64,000 nt of DNA from Bacteroidia bacterium (lineage in GTDB: Bacteria; Bacteroidota; Bacteroidia; Palsa-965), in the NCBI GenBank assembly GCA_023151315.1, contig JAKLJE010000014.1, positions 1 to 64,000 on the forward strand. Direction: 5' to 3'. The translations under genes and the position numbers were made by a program. Positions within the stretch are counted from its first letter, which is position 1, and each line of letters starts with the position of its first letter. The notes below the pieces were generated by a model. It ran no database searches. It was not told where the DNA came from and was given only the letters and a program-made list of their open reading frames with translations. Below are positions 34,395 to 44,260 of this stretch, in pieces.

Positions 34395-37300
34395 TTGAAC
34401 GCATTTCTTAAATATACAGTAGTTGCCGCCGCTTCCGTTTCCTTGCTCGCCGTAGTGATGACGAGTGATGCGCGTATTGCGGGCGGGCATCGCGGATTGG
34501 TTGGAGGAAATGACTCTCCGACTGTTCCGGATTCCATGGCTTATCCTTTCGAGGATCAGAGCGGATTGGACCCGATGTATTGGGACAACAACGCGCCATT
34601 GAAGTTGAACGATCCGTCCAACATCAAAACCACAGTTACTTATAATCCGGATTCGAATACTTACGAAGTGCAGCAGAAAATCGGGAACAAACTCGATTAC
34701 CGTCCGCCTACGTACATGACCTTCGAAGAATATCTGTATTACGATATTCAGCATTCCGTTCACGATTACTGGAAGCAACGATCCAATGCAGAAAGTGCAG
34801 CGCAGGGACGTGGAGAGAAAGGATTGATTCCTCCGATTAAAATCAGCAGTGAAAAATTCGACCGCATTTTCGGTGGCGGAACAATTGATATCCGTCCTCA
34901 AGGTTCTGCTGAATTGATTTTCGGCGTAAACGTAAACCGAACTGATAACCCTGCTTTACCTGAACGTCAGCGCAGAATTTCAACTTTCGATTTCGATGAG
35001 AAGATTCAGCTGAACGTAGTTGGTAAAATCGGGGAGAAGCTGAAACTCACAACGAACTACAATACGGAATCCACTTTCGAATTCGAGAATCAGATGAAAC
35101 TCGAATACACCGGATTCGAAGATGAAATCATCAAGAAGATAGAAGCGGGTAACGTACAGTTCGGATTGAATTCATCACTCATCACTGGTTCGCAAACACT
35201 ATTCGGTATCAAAACCGAATTCCAGTTCGGGCGACTCACGATGACAAATATTATCTCGCAGCAGCGCGGTAAGAAATCGGAAGTTAATGTAACGGGTGGT
35301 GCGCAGGTAACGAATTACGAAGTAAACGGCGATAACTACGAAGCGAACAAACACTTCTTCCTGTCGCAGTATTTCGTGCATCATTACAACACGGCACTCG
35401 CGAATTTCCCAGTGATCAATTCCGGTGTGGCAATAACACGTGTTGAAGTTTGGGTAACTAACAGAACAGGTGTTGTAGATAATACACGAAACATTGTTGC
35501 ATTCACTGATATCGGTGAAGACACATTGGAAAGTGTAGGTTCTTCTTTCATCAGCATGAACCCTACTGTTGCTGCGGTTCCTGATAACGACCGCAACGAT
35601 TTGTACAGCACATTGATCACCAGCTACGGAGATCTTCGTAACATTAACATTCCGCTTCAAACCACTTTTGCGTTCCTGCAAAGTGCATACGGTTTCCAGC
35701 AGTCGGTGAACTATGAGCGCGTGAACAACGCACGCCGTTTGCAGCCCACTGAATATTCACTTAACGAACGACTCGGATTCATTTCATTGAACCAGGCGCT
35801 CAACTACGATGAAGTTGTTGCTATTGCATTCCAGTACACGCTTAACGGTCAGGTGTATCAGGTAGGTGAATTCTCAACTGATGGTGTTGGCGGACAGGAC
35901 GCATTGATTCTGAAATTGCTCAAGAGTACGAACAACGTTCCGAAAGTTGCAAGCGGTATCCGTTACAAAACATGGGATCTGATGATGAAGAACATCTATT
36001 CCATCGGTGCGTATCAGGTAAATCCTCAGGACTTCGTTCTTCAGGTTTGGTATAACAACCCTTCTACGGGAACTGATATTCCATTCATTCCTGAAGGACC
36101 GATTAACGGCATTCCGTTGATTCAGGTAATGAATCTGGATAAGCTCAATCAGCAACAGCAACCATCTCCGGACGGACAGTTCGACTTCATTGACCGAGTC
36201 ACAATATACGCAAACAACGGGCGAGTCATTTTCCCTGTAACGGAGCCATTCGGTGAATGGCTGAATGGAAAATTTGCGGGAGATCCGAACCAGCAACAGT
36301 TGTATCTGAAGTACGGATATCCGCAGTTGTACGACTCAACAAAAACAGTTGCATCAACTACGTTCGCCGGTAAGAACCGTTTCAAACTGAAGGGTTCATA
36401 CAAGTCATCATCGAACTCTGACATTTCACTGAACGCAGTTAACGTTCCGCAAGGATCCGTTACTGTAACTGCAGGCGGTGCGCCATTGACAGAAAACGTT
36501 GACTACACGGTTGACTACACGTTGGGTCGCGTGCGTATCATCAACGAAAGTGTATTGAACTCGGGTGTGCCGATTAAGATCTCGTTGGAAAGTAACTCGC
36601 TCTTCAACATTCAATCGAAAACACTTTGGGGCACGCATCTGAATTATCGCGTGAACCGTGATTTCAATATTGGTGGTACGGTGATGAATCTTACTGAACG
36701 TCCGATTACGCAGAAGATTAATATCGGTGATGAACCGATGAGCAATACCATTTGGGGATTTGATGTCAACTACAGAACTGATGCGCCTTTCCTGACACGG
36801 GCAGTTGATAAGCTTCCGTTGATCAGTACGAAAGCACCATCATCAATTGCAGTGCAAGGTGAATTTGCATATCTCGTTCCCGGACACAACAAAGCAATTG
36901 GTGATAACGGTAACTCTTATATCGATGACTTCGAAGGAACGCAATCAGCAATTGATATACGCGCCCCGCAAAGCTGGTCGCTGGCATCCGTTCCGCAATT
37001 GCAACCAACACGTTTCCCTGAAGCGAGCAGTGATAGTTTGTTCAGCGGATTGAATCGTGCGAAGTTTGCGTGGTATGTAATTGACCCGTTGTTCCTGCGA
37101 CCGGATAACAACCTGAAGCCTGATCACGTTACGCTGGCAGATCAATCCGATCACCGTGTGCGTGAAGTATTGGAAACGGAAGTATTCCCGAACAAGCAAC
37201 CGCCGAATGGTCAGCCGTTGAACGTATCCATGCTTGATCTCGCATTTTATCCTGAGGAACGTGGACCGTATAACTTTGATGTAAAACCTACGCAGTTCTC

Positions 37301-40300
37301 TGCAGGTATGAATGCAAACGGGTTGCTGAATGATCCTGCTTCACGTTGGGGCGGTATGATGCGTCGTATCGAAACAAACGATTTCGAAGCGGCGAACATT
37401 GAATATATTCAGTTCTGGATGATGGATCCGTACAACGAAGATGTTCCTTCATCGCAACAGAACTCTACAGGAGAATTGGTAATCAACCTCGGAAATATTT
37501 CTGAAGATGTTCTGAAAGATTCTCGTAACGCATTCGAGAACGGAAATCCTGTAAGTGCAGATCTTTCATTGGTAGATTCAACCTCTTGGGGCCGCGTGCC
37601 GGTTGTGCAGTCAATCGTTAATGCATTCGACAACGATCCGGAAAAACGCAAACTCCAGGACGTTGGTTTGGATGGATTGGGAGATGATGATGAAGCAACT
37701 TATCATAGAGAGTATCTTGACACATTGGCGCAGTTGTACGGCACTGCATCAACTGCGTATCAGAATGCGTTGAAAGATCCTGCAGGAGACAACTATCATT
37801 ATTACCGCGGATCGGATTACGATGCAGCGTCAAAACCTATTCTTGAACGTTATAAAATGTTCAATGGTCCGGACGGAAACTCTCCGGCAACAGGACAAGC
37901 GAACGATGATGGTTACTCTGAAGATTATCCAACGCAGGCTACCACTTTACCGAATCAGGAAGACATCAACCGTGATAACACGTTGAATGAAACGGAGAGT
38001 TACTATGAGTATCGTATCAAGATGGATCCTACTCATGTGAATCCTAACAACGTTGGTAACAACTATATTACGGATGTTTATCAGACTTCCGTAACGACAA
38101 AAGACGGACGTACGCGTCCGATCACCTGGTATCAGTTCCGCGTTCCGGTTCGCTCTTATGATGCGAAAGTCGGCAACATTGAAAACTTCAACTCCATTCG
38201 TTTCATTCGTATTTACATGCGTGAGTTCGATAAACCTGTTGTATGTCGTTTCGCACGTCTGGAACTTGTACGCAGCGACTGGCGTAAGTATCAGTTCTCA
38301 TTGCTGTATCCGGGTGAATACATCAGCAACGATCAATCCGATACAGAGTTTGAAATTGCTGCTATCAACATCGAAGAAAACGGTAACCGTACACCGATCA
38401 ACTACGTTCTTCCTCCGGGAATTGATCGTGAGCAGAACGTACAGAGTGCAACACTCGTTCGTTTGAATGAGCAATCACTTTCAATGAAAGTGTGTGATCT
38501 GGAAGACGGAGATTCTCGCGCAGCGTTCAAGACGGTGAACAACATGGATGTTCGTTCATACAAGAAGATACGCATGTTCATGCACGCAGAGCAGCGCGCA
38601 GGAAGCAACCAGCCATTGAATGACGGAGATGTGACTGCATTCATTCGTATCGGAACGGATTACACGGACAACTATTACGAGTATGAGATTCCGATGAAGG
38701 TTACGCCTGCCGGAAACTATTCTCCGAATGACGAAACCGATCGTTACAAAGTTTGGCCTGCGGACAACACAATGGAGCTTTCATTTGAATTGCTTCAATA
38801 TGTGAAGCAGCAGCGAAACATTGCACTTGCAAACGGAACAGCATCATTGACTGCAGAATTTACAATTGCAGATCCGGAGCATCCTGATCGTCGTGTAACT
38901 GTAAAAGGAAATCCGAACCTTGCGCAGATCCGAATTTTCATGTTGGGTGTGCGTAACCCTAAGATGACAAGCGCATCTACAAATGACGACGGTTTACCGA
39001 AGTGCGCTGAAATCTGGTTCAACGAATTACGTCTGACAGATTTTGATGAACAAGGCGGATGGGCAAGTACAGCTCGTGTTACAGCGAAACTTGCGGATCT
39101 CGGAACGGTGAATCTTTCCGGAAATATGGCAACGCCGGGATTCGGAAGTATTGAGAAGAAAGTGAGTGAACGTTTGCGTGAGAAGCAGATGAACTACGAT
39201 GTTTCAACTCAATTGGAACTCGGACGATTCTTCCCTGAGAAACTCGGAATCCGTTTGCCTTTGTTCTGGGGTTATGGTGAAACATTCATCACTCCGCAAT
39301 TCAACCCGCTTGATCCTGATATTTTGTTGGCGCCTGTTCTCGGTAATGAAGATTTAACGGGTGAAGCACGAGATTCGATTCGGGGAGCAACTGTAGATTA
39401 TACAAGGCGGAAGTCACTCAACTTTACAAACGTTCACAAAGAAAAAGGTAAAGGAGCGAAAGGACACATCTGGGATATTTCCAATTTCACTTTCAGTTAC
39501 GCATACACGGAATTGTATCGTCACAACGTGAATATTGAGTACTCATCAGCCAAGAACCATCGAGGCGGCGTTACTTGGTCTTATCAACCGCAGATAAAAC
39601 CATTGAAACCTTTCGAGAAACAGAAATGGGCGAAAGGCAAATGGATGACGATATTCAGAGAATTCCAGTTCTCACCGTTGCCGAATTCTATGGGCGTAAC
39701 GATGGATCTGAATCGTACATACAGCGAATTGAAAGCACGGAATATTACGGGATATAACGATCTGTTTACACCGGTGAACTTCAATAAGAACTTCACCTGG
39801 AACAGAAACTATGATCTGCGTTGGGACATCACGAAGAACCTGAAGCTCGATTTCAGTGCGGATAACGTTGCACAGGTTCTTGAGCCGTACGGTAAGATTG
39901 ATACAGAGGAGAAGAAGGATACGTTGATTGATAACATCCGCGGATTCGGAACTACAATGACATATCATCATCAAACGAATGCATCTTACACATTCCCGAT
40001 CAATAAGATTCCGGTTTTCGATTGGGTAACAGGTAACGTACGTTACGCAACAGGTTACACATGGACTCGTGCTCCGTTGGCTGCAGACTCTGTTGGTAAC
40101 GTTGTAGGTAACAACGCACAGTGGCAGTGGACCGGTCAGTTGAACATGGTGACATTGTACAACAAGGTTCCGTATCTGAAGAAAGTGAATAACAAGAAAG
40201 TCGGAACACCTTCGCAGCAACCTCGACCTGGAAGCGGTCCGGGACGCGGAGGCAATGAACCTCCGAAAGATACAACCAAGCAGAAGGACGATGATCAGTT

Positions 40301-41714
40301 TATGATCGTGGAATATCTTGCAAGAGCGGTGATGAGTGTGCGTACAGTTTCTGTGAATTACTCAACGAATGCAACGTTATCACTTCCGGGTTACGCGAAG
40401 AGAACGCAGATACTCGGAATGGATGAGAAGTTTGAAGGTCCAAGTGTTGGATTCCTTTTCGGTAAGCAGAAAGGATTCGGTCCTAACGGTGTTGAATTCC
40501 CGATTTACGCTGTGGAGAACAACTGGCTTGTGCAAACGCAATCATTGTTTACTCCGTTCACAAGAGGACACTCGGAAAACTTTACGGCACGTGCTGCATT
40601 GGAACCGTTCCCTGATCTTAAAATTGAGTTGACCGCCAACAAAACAACTTCATTGAACAAGAGTGAATTCTTCCGTTGGAACGGAACGACTCAGGAATAT
40701 GAAAGTCAGTCGCCGACAGAAACAGGAAGCTTCAGTATTTCCATCATCACTTGGAAAACTTCGTTCAAGGGTGAAAGAAAAGAAGATCACTTCTCAGAAG
40801 TGTTCCAGCAGTTCCTTGACAATCGTGCAGTGATTTCAGGTCGACTTGGAGTAGACAACCCATATTCAACGGGGATCACTTCTACAGGCTTTGCAGACGG
40901 TTACGGAAAAACATCTCAGGATGTATTGATTCCTGCGTTCCTTGCTGCGTACACCGGAAAATCCGCATCGAACAGTTCATTGAGCATGTTCCCTGCAGTT
41001 CCGCTTCCGAACTGGCGTATTACTTACGATGGTCTGACTAAGTATCCGAAGATCAAGAAGAAGTTCAAGACGATTGCGATCGGACACACATACCGTTCAA
41101 CATACACAATGAGCGGATTCCAGACGAATCTGAATTTCCAGGATGCTGACGGAGACGGATTCTCAGATAACATCCGTAACGTATCGTTGGATTTCGAAAG
41201 TAAGTATCAGATCGGAACCGTGCAGATTTCCGAGCAGTTCAGTCCGCTCATCAGCATTGATGTTCAGTGGGCGAGCAAGAAGAACATTTCAACGAAGGTT
41301 GAATTCAAGAAGGATCGTACGTTGAGCTTGAGTCTTGCCAACACGCAGTTGACCGAAGTAAGCGGTCGTGAGATTGTAGTGGGCATGGGATACAGAATTC
41401 CGCAGCTGGAGCTGAAGTTCTTTAAGAAATTCATGAACGGAAAGATCAAGCCACCGGTGAGTGATTTGAATCTGCGTGCCGACATCTCTTACCGTAACAA
41501 TCAGACGGTGATCCGTAAGAGTGTGGAGGAAATCGATGTTCTCACTGCAGGACAGAATATTTTCTCGATCAAAACCTCTGCCGATTACCAGATGAACGAT
41601 AAGCTGATTGTTCGATTCTTCTGTGATCGTGTAATGACGAATCCGCTTATTTCTTCGTCGTTCAAAACCGCGAATACGAACGCCGGAATCAGTCTTCGAT
41701 TCCTTCTGCAATAG
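34395..41714 (+). CDS. sprA: T9SS outer-membrane translocon protein SprA
   Basis: SprA (Sov) forms the giant outer-membrane barrel through which T9SS cargo leaves the periplasm; in gliding species it also exports adhesins. At 2439 residues it has the full family length. The start is a TTG 12 bases after ruvA, giving a signal peptide (MNAFLKYTVVAAASVSLLAVVM). Family phrases include FGGGTIDIRPQGSAELIFG (about 155), LNVVGKIGEKLKLTTNYNTE, NSYIDDFEGTQSAIDIR (about 845) and repeated strand motifs to the C-terminus (NTNAGISLRFLLQ). No frameshift or internal stop occurs. It is the exit channel for the sorting-domain proteins in this window. Confidence 0.97.
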   Translation: MNAFLKYTVVAAASVSLLAVVMTSDARIAGGHRGLVGGNDSPTVPDSMAYPFEDQSGLDPMYWDNNAPLKLNDPSNIKTTVTYNPDSNTYEVQQKIGNKLDYRPPTYMTFEEYLYYDIQHSVHDYWKQRSNAESAAQGRGEKGLIPPIKISSEKFDRIFGGGTIDIRPQGSAELIFGVNVNRTDNPALPERQRRISTFDFDEKIQLNVVGKIGEKLKLTTNYNTESTFEFENQMKLEYTGFEDEIIKKIEAGNVQFGLNSSLITGSQTLFGIKTEFQFGRLTMTNIISQQRGKKSEVNVTGGAQVTNYEVNGDNYEANKHFFLSQYFVHHYNTALANFPVINSGVAITRVEVWVTNRTGVVDNTRNIVAFTDIGEDTLESVGSSFISMNPTVAAVPDNDRNDLYSTLITSYGDLRNINIPLQTTFAFLQSAYGFQQSVNYERVNNARRLQPTEYSLNERLGFISLNQALNYDEVVAIAFQYTLNGQVYQVGEFSTDGVGGQDALILKLLKSTNNVPKVASGIRYKTWDLMMKNIYSIGAYQVNPQDFVLQVWYNNPSTGTDIPFIPEGPINGIPLIQVMNLDKLNQQQQPSPDGQFDFIDRVTIYANNGRVIFPVTEPFGEWLNGKFAGDPNQQQLYLKYGYPQLYDSTKTVASTTFAGKNRFKLKGSYKSSSNSDISLNAVNVPQGSVTVTAGGAPLTENVDYTVDYTLGRVRIINESVLNSGVPIKISLESNSLFNIQSKTLWGTHLNYRVNRDFNIGGTVMNLTERPITQKINIGDEPMSNTIWGFDVNYRTDAPFLTRAVDKLPLISTKAPSSIAVQGEFAYLVPGHNKAIGDNGNSYIDDFEGTQSAIDIRAPQSWSLASVPQLQPTRFPEASSDSLFSGLNRAKFAWYVIDPLFLRPDNNLKPDHVTLADQSDHRVREVLETEVFPNKQPPNGQPLNVSMLDLAFYPEERGPYNFDVKPTQFSAGMNANGLLNDPASRWGGMMRRIETNDFEAANIEYIQFWMMDPYNEDVPSSQQNSTGELVINLGNISEDVLKDSRNAFENGNPVSADLSLVDSTSWGRVPVVQSIVNAFDNDPEKRKLQDVGLDGLGDDDEATYHREYLDTLAQLYGTASTAYQNALKDPAGDNYHYYRGSDYDAASKPILERYKMFNGPDGNSPATGQANDDGYSEDYPTQATTLPNQEDINRDNTLNETESYYEYRIKMDPTHVNPNNVGNNYITDVYQTSVTTKDGRTRPITWYQFRVPVRSYDAKVGNIENFNSIRFIRIYMREFDKPVVCRFARLELVRSDWRKYQFSLLYPGEYISNDQSDTEFEIAAINIEENGNRTPINYVLPPGIDREQNVQSATLVRLNEQSLSMKVCDLEDGDSRAAFKTVNNMDVRSYKKIRMFMHAEQRAGSNQPLNDGDVTAFIRIGTDYTDNYYEYEIPMKVTPAGNYSPNDETDRYKVWPADNTMELSFELLQYVKQQRNIALANGTASLTAEFTIADPEHPDRRVTVKGNPNLAQIRIFMLGVRNPKMTSASTNDDGLPKCAEIWFNELRLTDFDEQGGWASTARVTAKLADLGTVNLSGNMATPGFGSIEKKVSERLREKQMNYDVSTQLELGRFFPEKLGIRLPLFWGYGETFITPQFNPLDPDILLAPVLGNEDLTGEARDSIRGATVDYTRRKSLNFTNVHKEKGKGAKGHIWDISNFTFSYAYTELYRHNVNIEYSSAKNHRGGVTWSYQPQIKPLKPFEKQKWAKGKWMTIFREFQFSPLPNSMGVTMDLNRTYSELKARNITGYNDLFTPVNFNKNFTWNRNYDLRWDITKNLKLDFSADNVAQVLEPYGKIDTEEKKDTLIDNIRGFGTTMTYHHQTNASYTFPINKIPVFDWVTGNVRYATGYTWTRAPLAADSVGNVVGNNAQWQWTGQLNMVTLYNKVPYLKKVNNKKVGTPSQQPRPGSGPGRGGNEPPKDTTKQKDDDQFMIVEYLARAVMSVRTVSVNYSTNATLSLPGYAKRTQILGMDEKFEGPSVGFLFGKQKGFGPNGVEFPIYAVENNWLVQTQSLFTPFTRGHSENFTARAALEPFPDLKIELTANKTTSLNKSEFFRWNGTTQEYESQSPTETGSFSISIITWKTSFKGERKEDHFSEVFQQFLDNRAVISGRLGVDNPYSTGITSTGFADGYGKTSQDVLIPAFLAAYTGKSASNSSLSMFPAVPLPNWRITYDGLTKYPKIKKKFKTIAIGHTYRSTYTMSGFQTNLNFQDADGDGFSDNIRNVSLDFESKYQIGTVQISEQFSPLISIDVQWASKKNISTKVEFKKDRTLSLSLANTQLTEVSGREIVVGMGYRIPQLELKFFKKFMNGKIKPPVSDLNLRADISYRNNQTVIRKSVEEIDVLTAGQNIFSIKTSADYQMNDKLIVRFFCDRVMTNPLISSSFKTANTNAGISLRFLLQ

Positions 41715-41719
41715 ACGAG

Positions 41720-41763
41720 ATTCCGAAATCCTGATTTTGGTCGTAAATTCAGGATTTCGGAAT
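41720..41763 (+). terminator. Perfect 15-bp hairpin after sprA
   Basis: ATTCCGAAATCCTGA (41720-41734) and its exact complement (41749-41763) enclose a 14-base loop, starting five bases after the sprA stop. There is no immediate T tract, so it may be a Rho-assisted terminator, an mRNA-stabilising hairpin or a protein-binding site. Confidence 0.6.
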
Positions 41764-41783
41764 ACGTAATTCGATTTTTCGGT

Positions 41784-41791
41784 TACATTTG
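41784..41791 (+). promoter_or_regulatory. Probable -7 box for gcvH
   Basis: TACATTTG matches TAnnTTTG and lies 20 bases before the gcvH ATG. It falls just downstream of the sprA hairpin. I see no good -33 element. Confidence 0.45.
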
Positions 41792-41810
41792 TACACCTAA
41801 AACAGTCATT

Positions 41811-42191
41811 ATGAACTTTCCTGACAATCTCAAATACACGAAAGACCACGAGTGGGTACGTGTAGAAGGCAACACAGCAGTTATCGGTATTACTGATTTC
41901 GCACAAGGTGAACTTGGCGATATCGTTTACGTTGAAATCGAAACCGTTGGCGAAACACTGAAACACGAAGAAGTGTTCGGAACCGTTGAAGCGGTGAAAA
42001 CAGTTTCTGATTTGTTCATGCCTGTTTCAGGAAAGATTCTTGATAAGAATGCAGCAATTGATGCAAACCCTGATCTGGTAAACCGTGATCCTTACGGAGA
42101 AGGTTGGATGATCAAAGTTGAAATGACTGATGCAGGTGAAGTTGCAGGATTGATGGATGCTGCTGCTTACAAAGCACTGATCGGTCAGTAA
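41811..42191 (+). CDS. gcvH: Glycine cleavage system H protein
   Basis: GcvH shuttles the aminomethyl group on a lipoyl-lysine between the P, T and L proteins. The 126 residues have the family's opening ([26 protein letters not shown]) and the lipoylation site in [13 protein letters not shown] (Lys about residue 63). It follows sprA, the usual Bacteroidota neighbour, but has its own promoter-like box and terminator. The other glycine-cleavage genes are not in the window. Confidence 0.96.
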   Translation: MNFPDNLKYTKDHEWVRVEGNTAVIGITDFAQGELGDIVYVEIETVGETLKHEEVFGTVEAVKTVSDLFMPVSGKILDKNAAIDANPDLVNRDPYGEGWMIKVEMTDAGEVAGLMDAAAYKALIGQ

Positions 42192-42240
42192 TATGAACTG
42201 AGTTTCGCTATTTCAGAATGCGAAACGAATAAAATTAAAG

Positions 42241-42275
42241 ATGTTGAATGGCAAATGCTGTTCAACATTTTTTTT
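42241..42275 (+). terminator. Intrinsic terminator of gcvH
   Basis: ATGTTGAA (42241-42248) pairs with TTCAACAT (42261-42268); GCA/TGC inside the loop adds a second stem. Seven T follow. It covers the first possible start of the next gene at 42248, so that start is unlikely. Confidence 0.85.
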
Positions 42276-42280
42276 GCACG

Positions 42281-42667
42281 ATGAGATACTTCGTATATCC
42301 GTTTTTATGGGCTTTGGTAATTCTTGCGCTTTGTGCTATGCCGGGCAAGGATATTCCGCACGTTTCGTGGCTGGAAGTTCTTGCATTTGATAAATGGGTG
42401 CATGCCGGAATATTTTTCGTGTTGGCTGTTCTAATTATTCGTGCGATGAAATTCACGTGGCTCCGCGTTGCACATTTTACAGCTGCATTAACTGCATTGT
42501 CGTTTTGCATTCCTTACGGAGGAATTCTTGAGATCATGCAGGGAACTATGTTTGCGGATCGCTCAGCGGACCTTTATGATTTCATTGCAAATTCTGCAGG
42601 AGCAATTATCGGCGTGACCTTATATCGTAAATTGGCGGACAGGATTCAATTCTTTAAATCAAGATGA
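42281..42667 (+). CDS. VanZ-like membrane protein
   Basis: A 128-residue membrane protein with about four hydrophobic helices and the VanZ-family pattern: a helix ending in MPGKDIP, then FDKWVHAGIFFVLAVL, and the C-terminal FADRSADLYDFIANSAGAIIGV (D-x-x-D-x-x-x-N-x-x-G). Function of the family is not settled; VanZ itself lowers teicoplanin sensitivity. The frame is open from 42248, but that start is inside the gcvH terminator, so I use the ATG at 42281. A VanZ-like gene after gcvH is common in Bacteroidota. The stop overlaps the next gene by four bases. Confidence 0.82.
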   Translation: MRYFVYPFLWALVILALCAMPGKDIPHVSWLEVLAFDKWVHAGIFFVLAVLIIRAMKFTWLRVAHFTAALTALSFCIPYGGILEIMQGTMFADRSADLYDFIANSAGAIIGVTLYRKLADRIQFFKSR

Positions 42668-43128
42668 AAGACGCGAACATTATCTGGCAATGCAAACCTT
42701 TCCGCGAGTTGAGTGCCGGTGAAATGCATGCAGTACTTGCATTGCGTGCTGCGGTATTTGTTGTTGAACAAAAGTGTTCCTATCAGGATCCCGACTACAA
42801 AGATGAATATGCTTTGCACGTGATGGGATGGAAAGACGGAGAGCTCGTTGCAGTTTCACGCATCCTTCCGCAAGGAGTTTCTTACGATGAAGTTTCGATT
42901 GGTCGTGTGGCCACCGCACAAAGTGTACGTGGAACCGGAGCAGGATTAGTGCTGATGAGCAGAACCATGAGTTACATTGAAGATGTATTCGGAAAAGTTC
43001 CTGTCCGTATTTCTGCTCAAAGTTATCTGCAGAAGTATTACGAGAAGTATGGTTTTATAAGGAGCGCAAAAGAAGAATATCTCGAAGACGATATTCCGCA
43101 TCTGGATATGATTTACTCGCCCTTGTAA
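42664..43128 (+). CDS. ElaA-like GNAT acetyltransferase
   Basis: A 154-residue GNAT-fold protein of the ElaA type. Markers are LRAAVFVVEQKCSYQDPDYKDEY (about 25-47) and the acetyl-CoA loop region SIGRVATAQSVRGTGAGLVLM (RxxGxG/A, about 78-98), ending with a conserved QKYYEKYGF segment. The acceptor substrate is unknown. Its ATG overlaps the VanZ-like gene's stop (ATGA), so the two are translationally coupled. Its end overlaps the convergent acetyltransferase gene by 16 bases. Confidence 0.88.
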   Translation: MKDANIIWQCKPFRELSAGEMHAVLALRAAVFVVEQKCSYQDPDYKDEYALHVMGWKDGELVAVSRILPQGVSYDEVSIGRVATAQSVRGTGAGLVLMSRTMSYIEDVFGKVPVRISAQSYLQKYYEKYGFIRSAKEEYLEDDIPHLDMIYSPL

Positions 43129-43622
43129 TCAATTCCGTAGATATAAATTTCCCCTCCGCATTCAATTCCTTCACCGGTACGTAACATGCCGCATTTCTCA
43201 AGCACGCGCAGTGATGCGACATTCTCCTTTCTTGCGTGTGCAACGATCTTGTTTAAACCGAGTTTTTCAAAACCGATTTTAATTGTTGCCATTGCTGCTT
43301 CCGTGGCGTAACCTTTGCCCCAGAATTTCTTTGGTAAACGATATCCTACATCTGTTACCTGCGCATCCGGATGATATTTCAATCCGCACCAGCCAATCAG
43401 TTCACCGGTTTCTTTTGATTCCATTCCCCAGCGACCGTAACCGTATTTGCGGTAAACGAATTCGTATGCTGCTAGAAATTCACGCGCCGCTTCTACAGAT
43501 TCAAATGGAGGGTCTCCGGTATATTGAATCACTTCCGGATCACTGTTCAGATCAAACGCGAACTGTGCGTCATCTGCAGTCATTTCACGGAATCGTAGCC
43601 GTTCTGTTTCGAAGAGATACAT
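43113..43622 (-). CDS. RimJ/RimL-family GNAT acetyltransferase
   Basis: A 169-residue GNAT protein: TERLRFREMTADDAQFAFDLNSDPEVIQYTGDPP is the classic N-terminus of the RimJ/RimL-like group, and the acetyl-CoA site is in YRLPKKFWGKGYATEAAMA (about 92-110), followed by VAHARKENVASLRVLEKCGM. The target may be a protein N-terminus or a small amine. It is the last gene of the minus-strand run beginning at cysC and starts three bases after the barrel gene. Confidence 0.88.
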   Translation of the reverse strand: MYLFETERLRFREMTADDAQFAFDLNSDPEVIQYTGDPPFESVEAAREFLAAYEFVYRKYGYGRWGMESKETGELIGWCGLKYHPDAQVTDVGYRLPKKFWGKGYATEAAMATIKIGFEKLGLNKIVAHARKENVASLRVLEKCGMLRTGEGIECGGEIYIYGIDYKGE

Positions 43623-43625
43623 GAA

Positions 43626-44249
43626 TCAGATGCGGTAGAATAATCCGAAACCGAATGTTTGTCCCGGACCATCAAGTTTGAATTCGTATTTGTTGTTCGA
43701 GTTATCGGTGACTTCACCTTTCGGATAGTTGTACTGCACAAAGCGATACCAAGCGTGAATTCCCAGATGTCCGTCAGCTTTAAAGTAAAGTCGCGGATTC
43801 ACACCGAAGAAAAATACGGTTCCGCCTGCCTTTGCAACACCTCCGTTATTGTCATTTACATTGTAGCGGAAGTTTGAATATCCGTATCCGACGTTAGCGG
43901 TCAGATCAAACTTTTTCAGATTCCAGGGAATGTGAAAATTCACAGATGGAGCAAAGTCGATGGTTCTCGCGCTTTCGTTTGTAGCACTGTCTCCTTCGAT
44001 GTAATTGTTGTAAGTGAAATTCAATCCTGCACCGAGCCAGCGATTGAAACCGTATTCTATTTGAAACGGAAACACCCAGGCTCCGCTTGTATCGCGGGGA
44101 TTCACAACGTTATTGGTAACATCAGTAAACTGATATTTATACAATCCGATTCCGCCACCTGCAGAAATGATGATATCATTTTTGTCAATCAGCTGAGCGG
44201 ATGCGGAAATTGAACCGGCGAAAGCGAGAACGCAGAGTAACTTTTTCAT
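43626..44249 (-). CDS. Putative outer-membrane beta-barrel protein
   Basis: A 207-residue exported protein: signal peptide (MKKLLCVLAFAGSISASAQ), then strands such as IIISAGGGIGLYKYQFTDV, FQIEYGFNRWLGAGLNFTYNNY and FGFGLFYRI at the C-terminus, typical of an eight- to ten-stranded barrel. No specific family is recognised. It is 11 bases after cysN and three bases before the acetyltransferase gene, so it may be cotranscribed with the sulfate-activation genes; a role in sulfate uptake is possible but has no direct support. Confidence 0.7.
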   Translation of the reverse strand: MKKLLCVLAFAGSISASAQLIDKNDIIISAGGGIGLYKYQFTDVTNNVVNPRDTSGAWVFPFQIEYGFNRWLGAGLNFTYNNYIEGDSATNESARTIDFAPSVNFHIPWNLKKFDLTANVGYGYSNFRYNVNDNNGGVAKAGGTVFFFGVNPRLYFKADGHLGIHAWYRFVQYNYPKGEVTDNSNNKYEFKLDGPGQTFGFGLFYRI

Positions 44250-44260
44250 TTTTCAAGGGG

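Noticed and set aside
42248-42280. Earlier start for the VanZ-like gene
   Set aside because: The region is the hairpin and T tract of the gcvH terminator.
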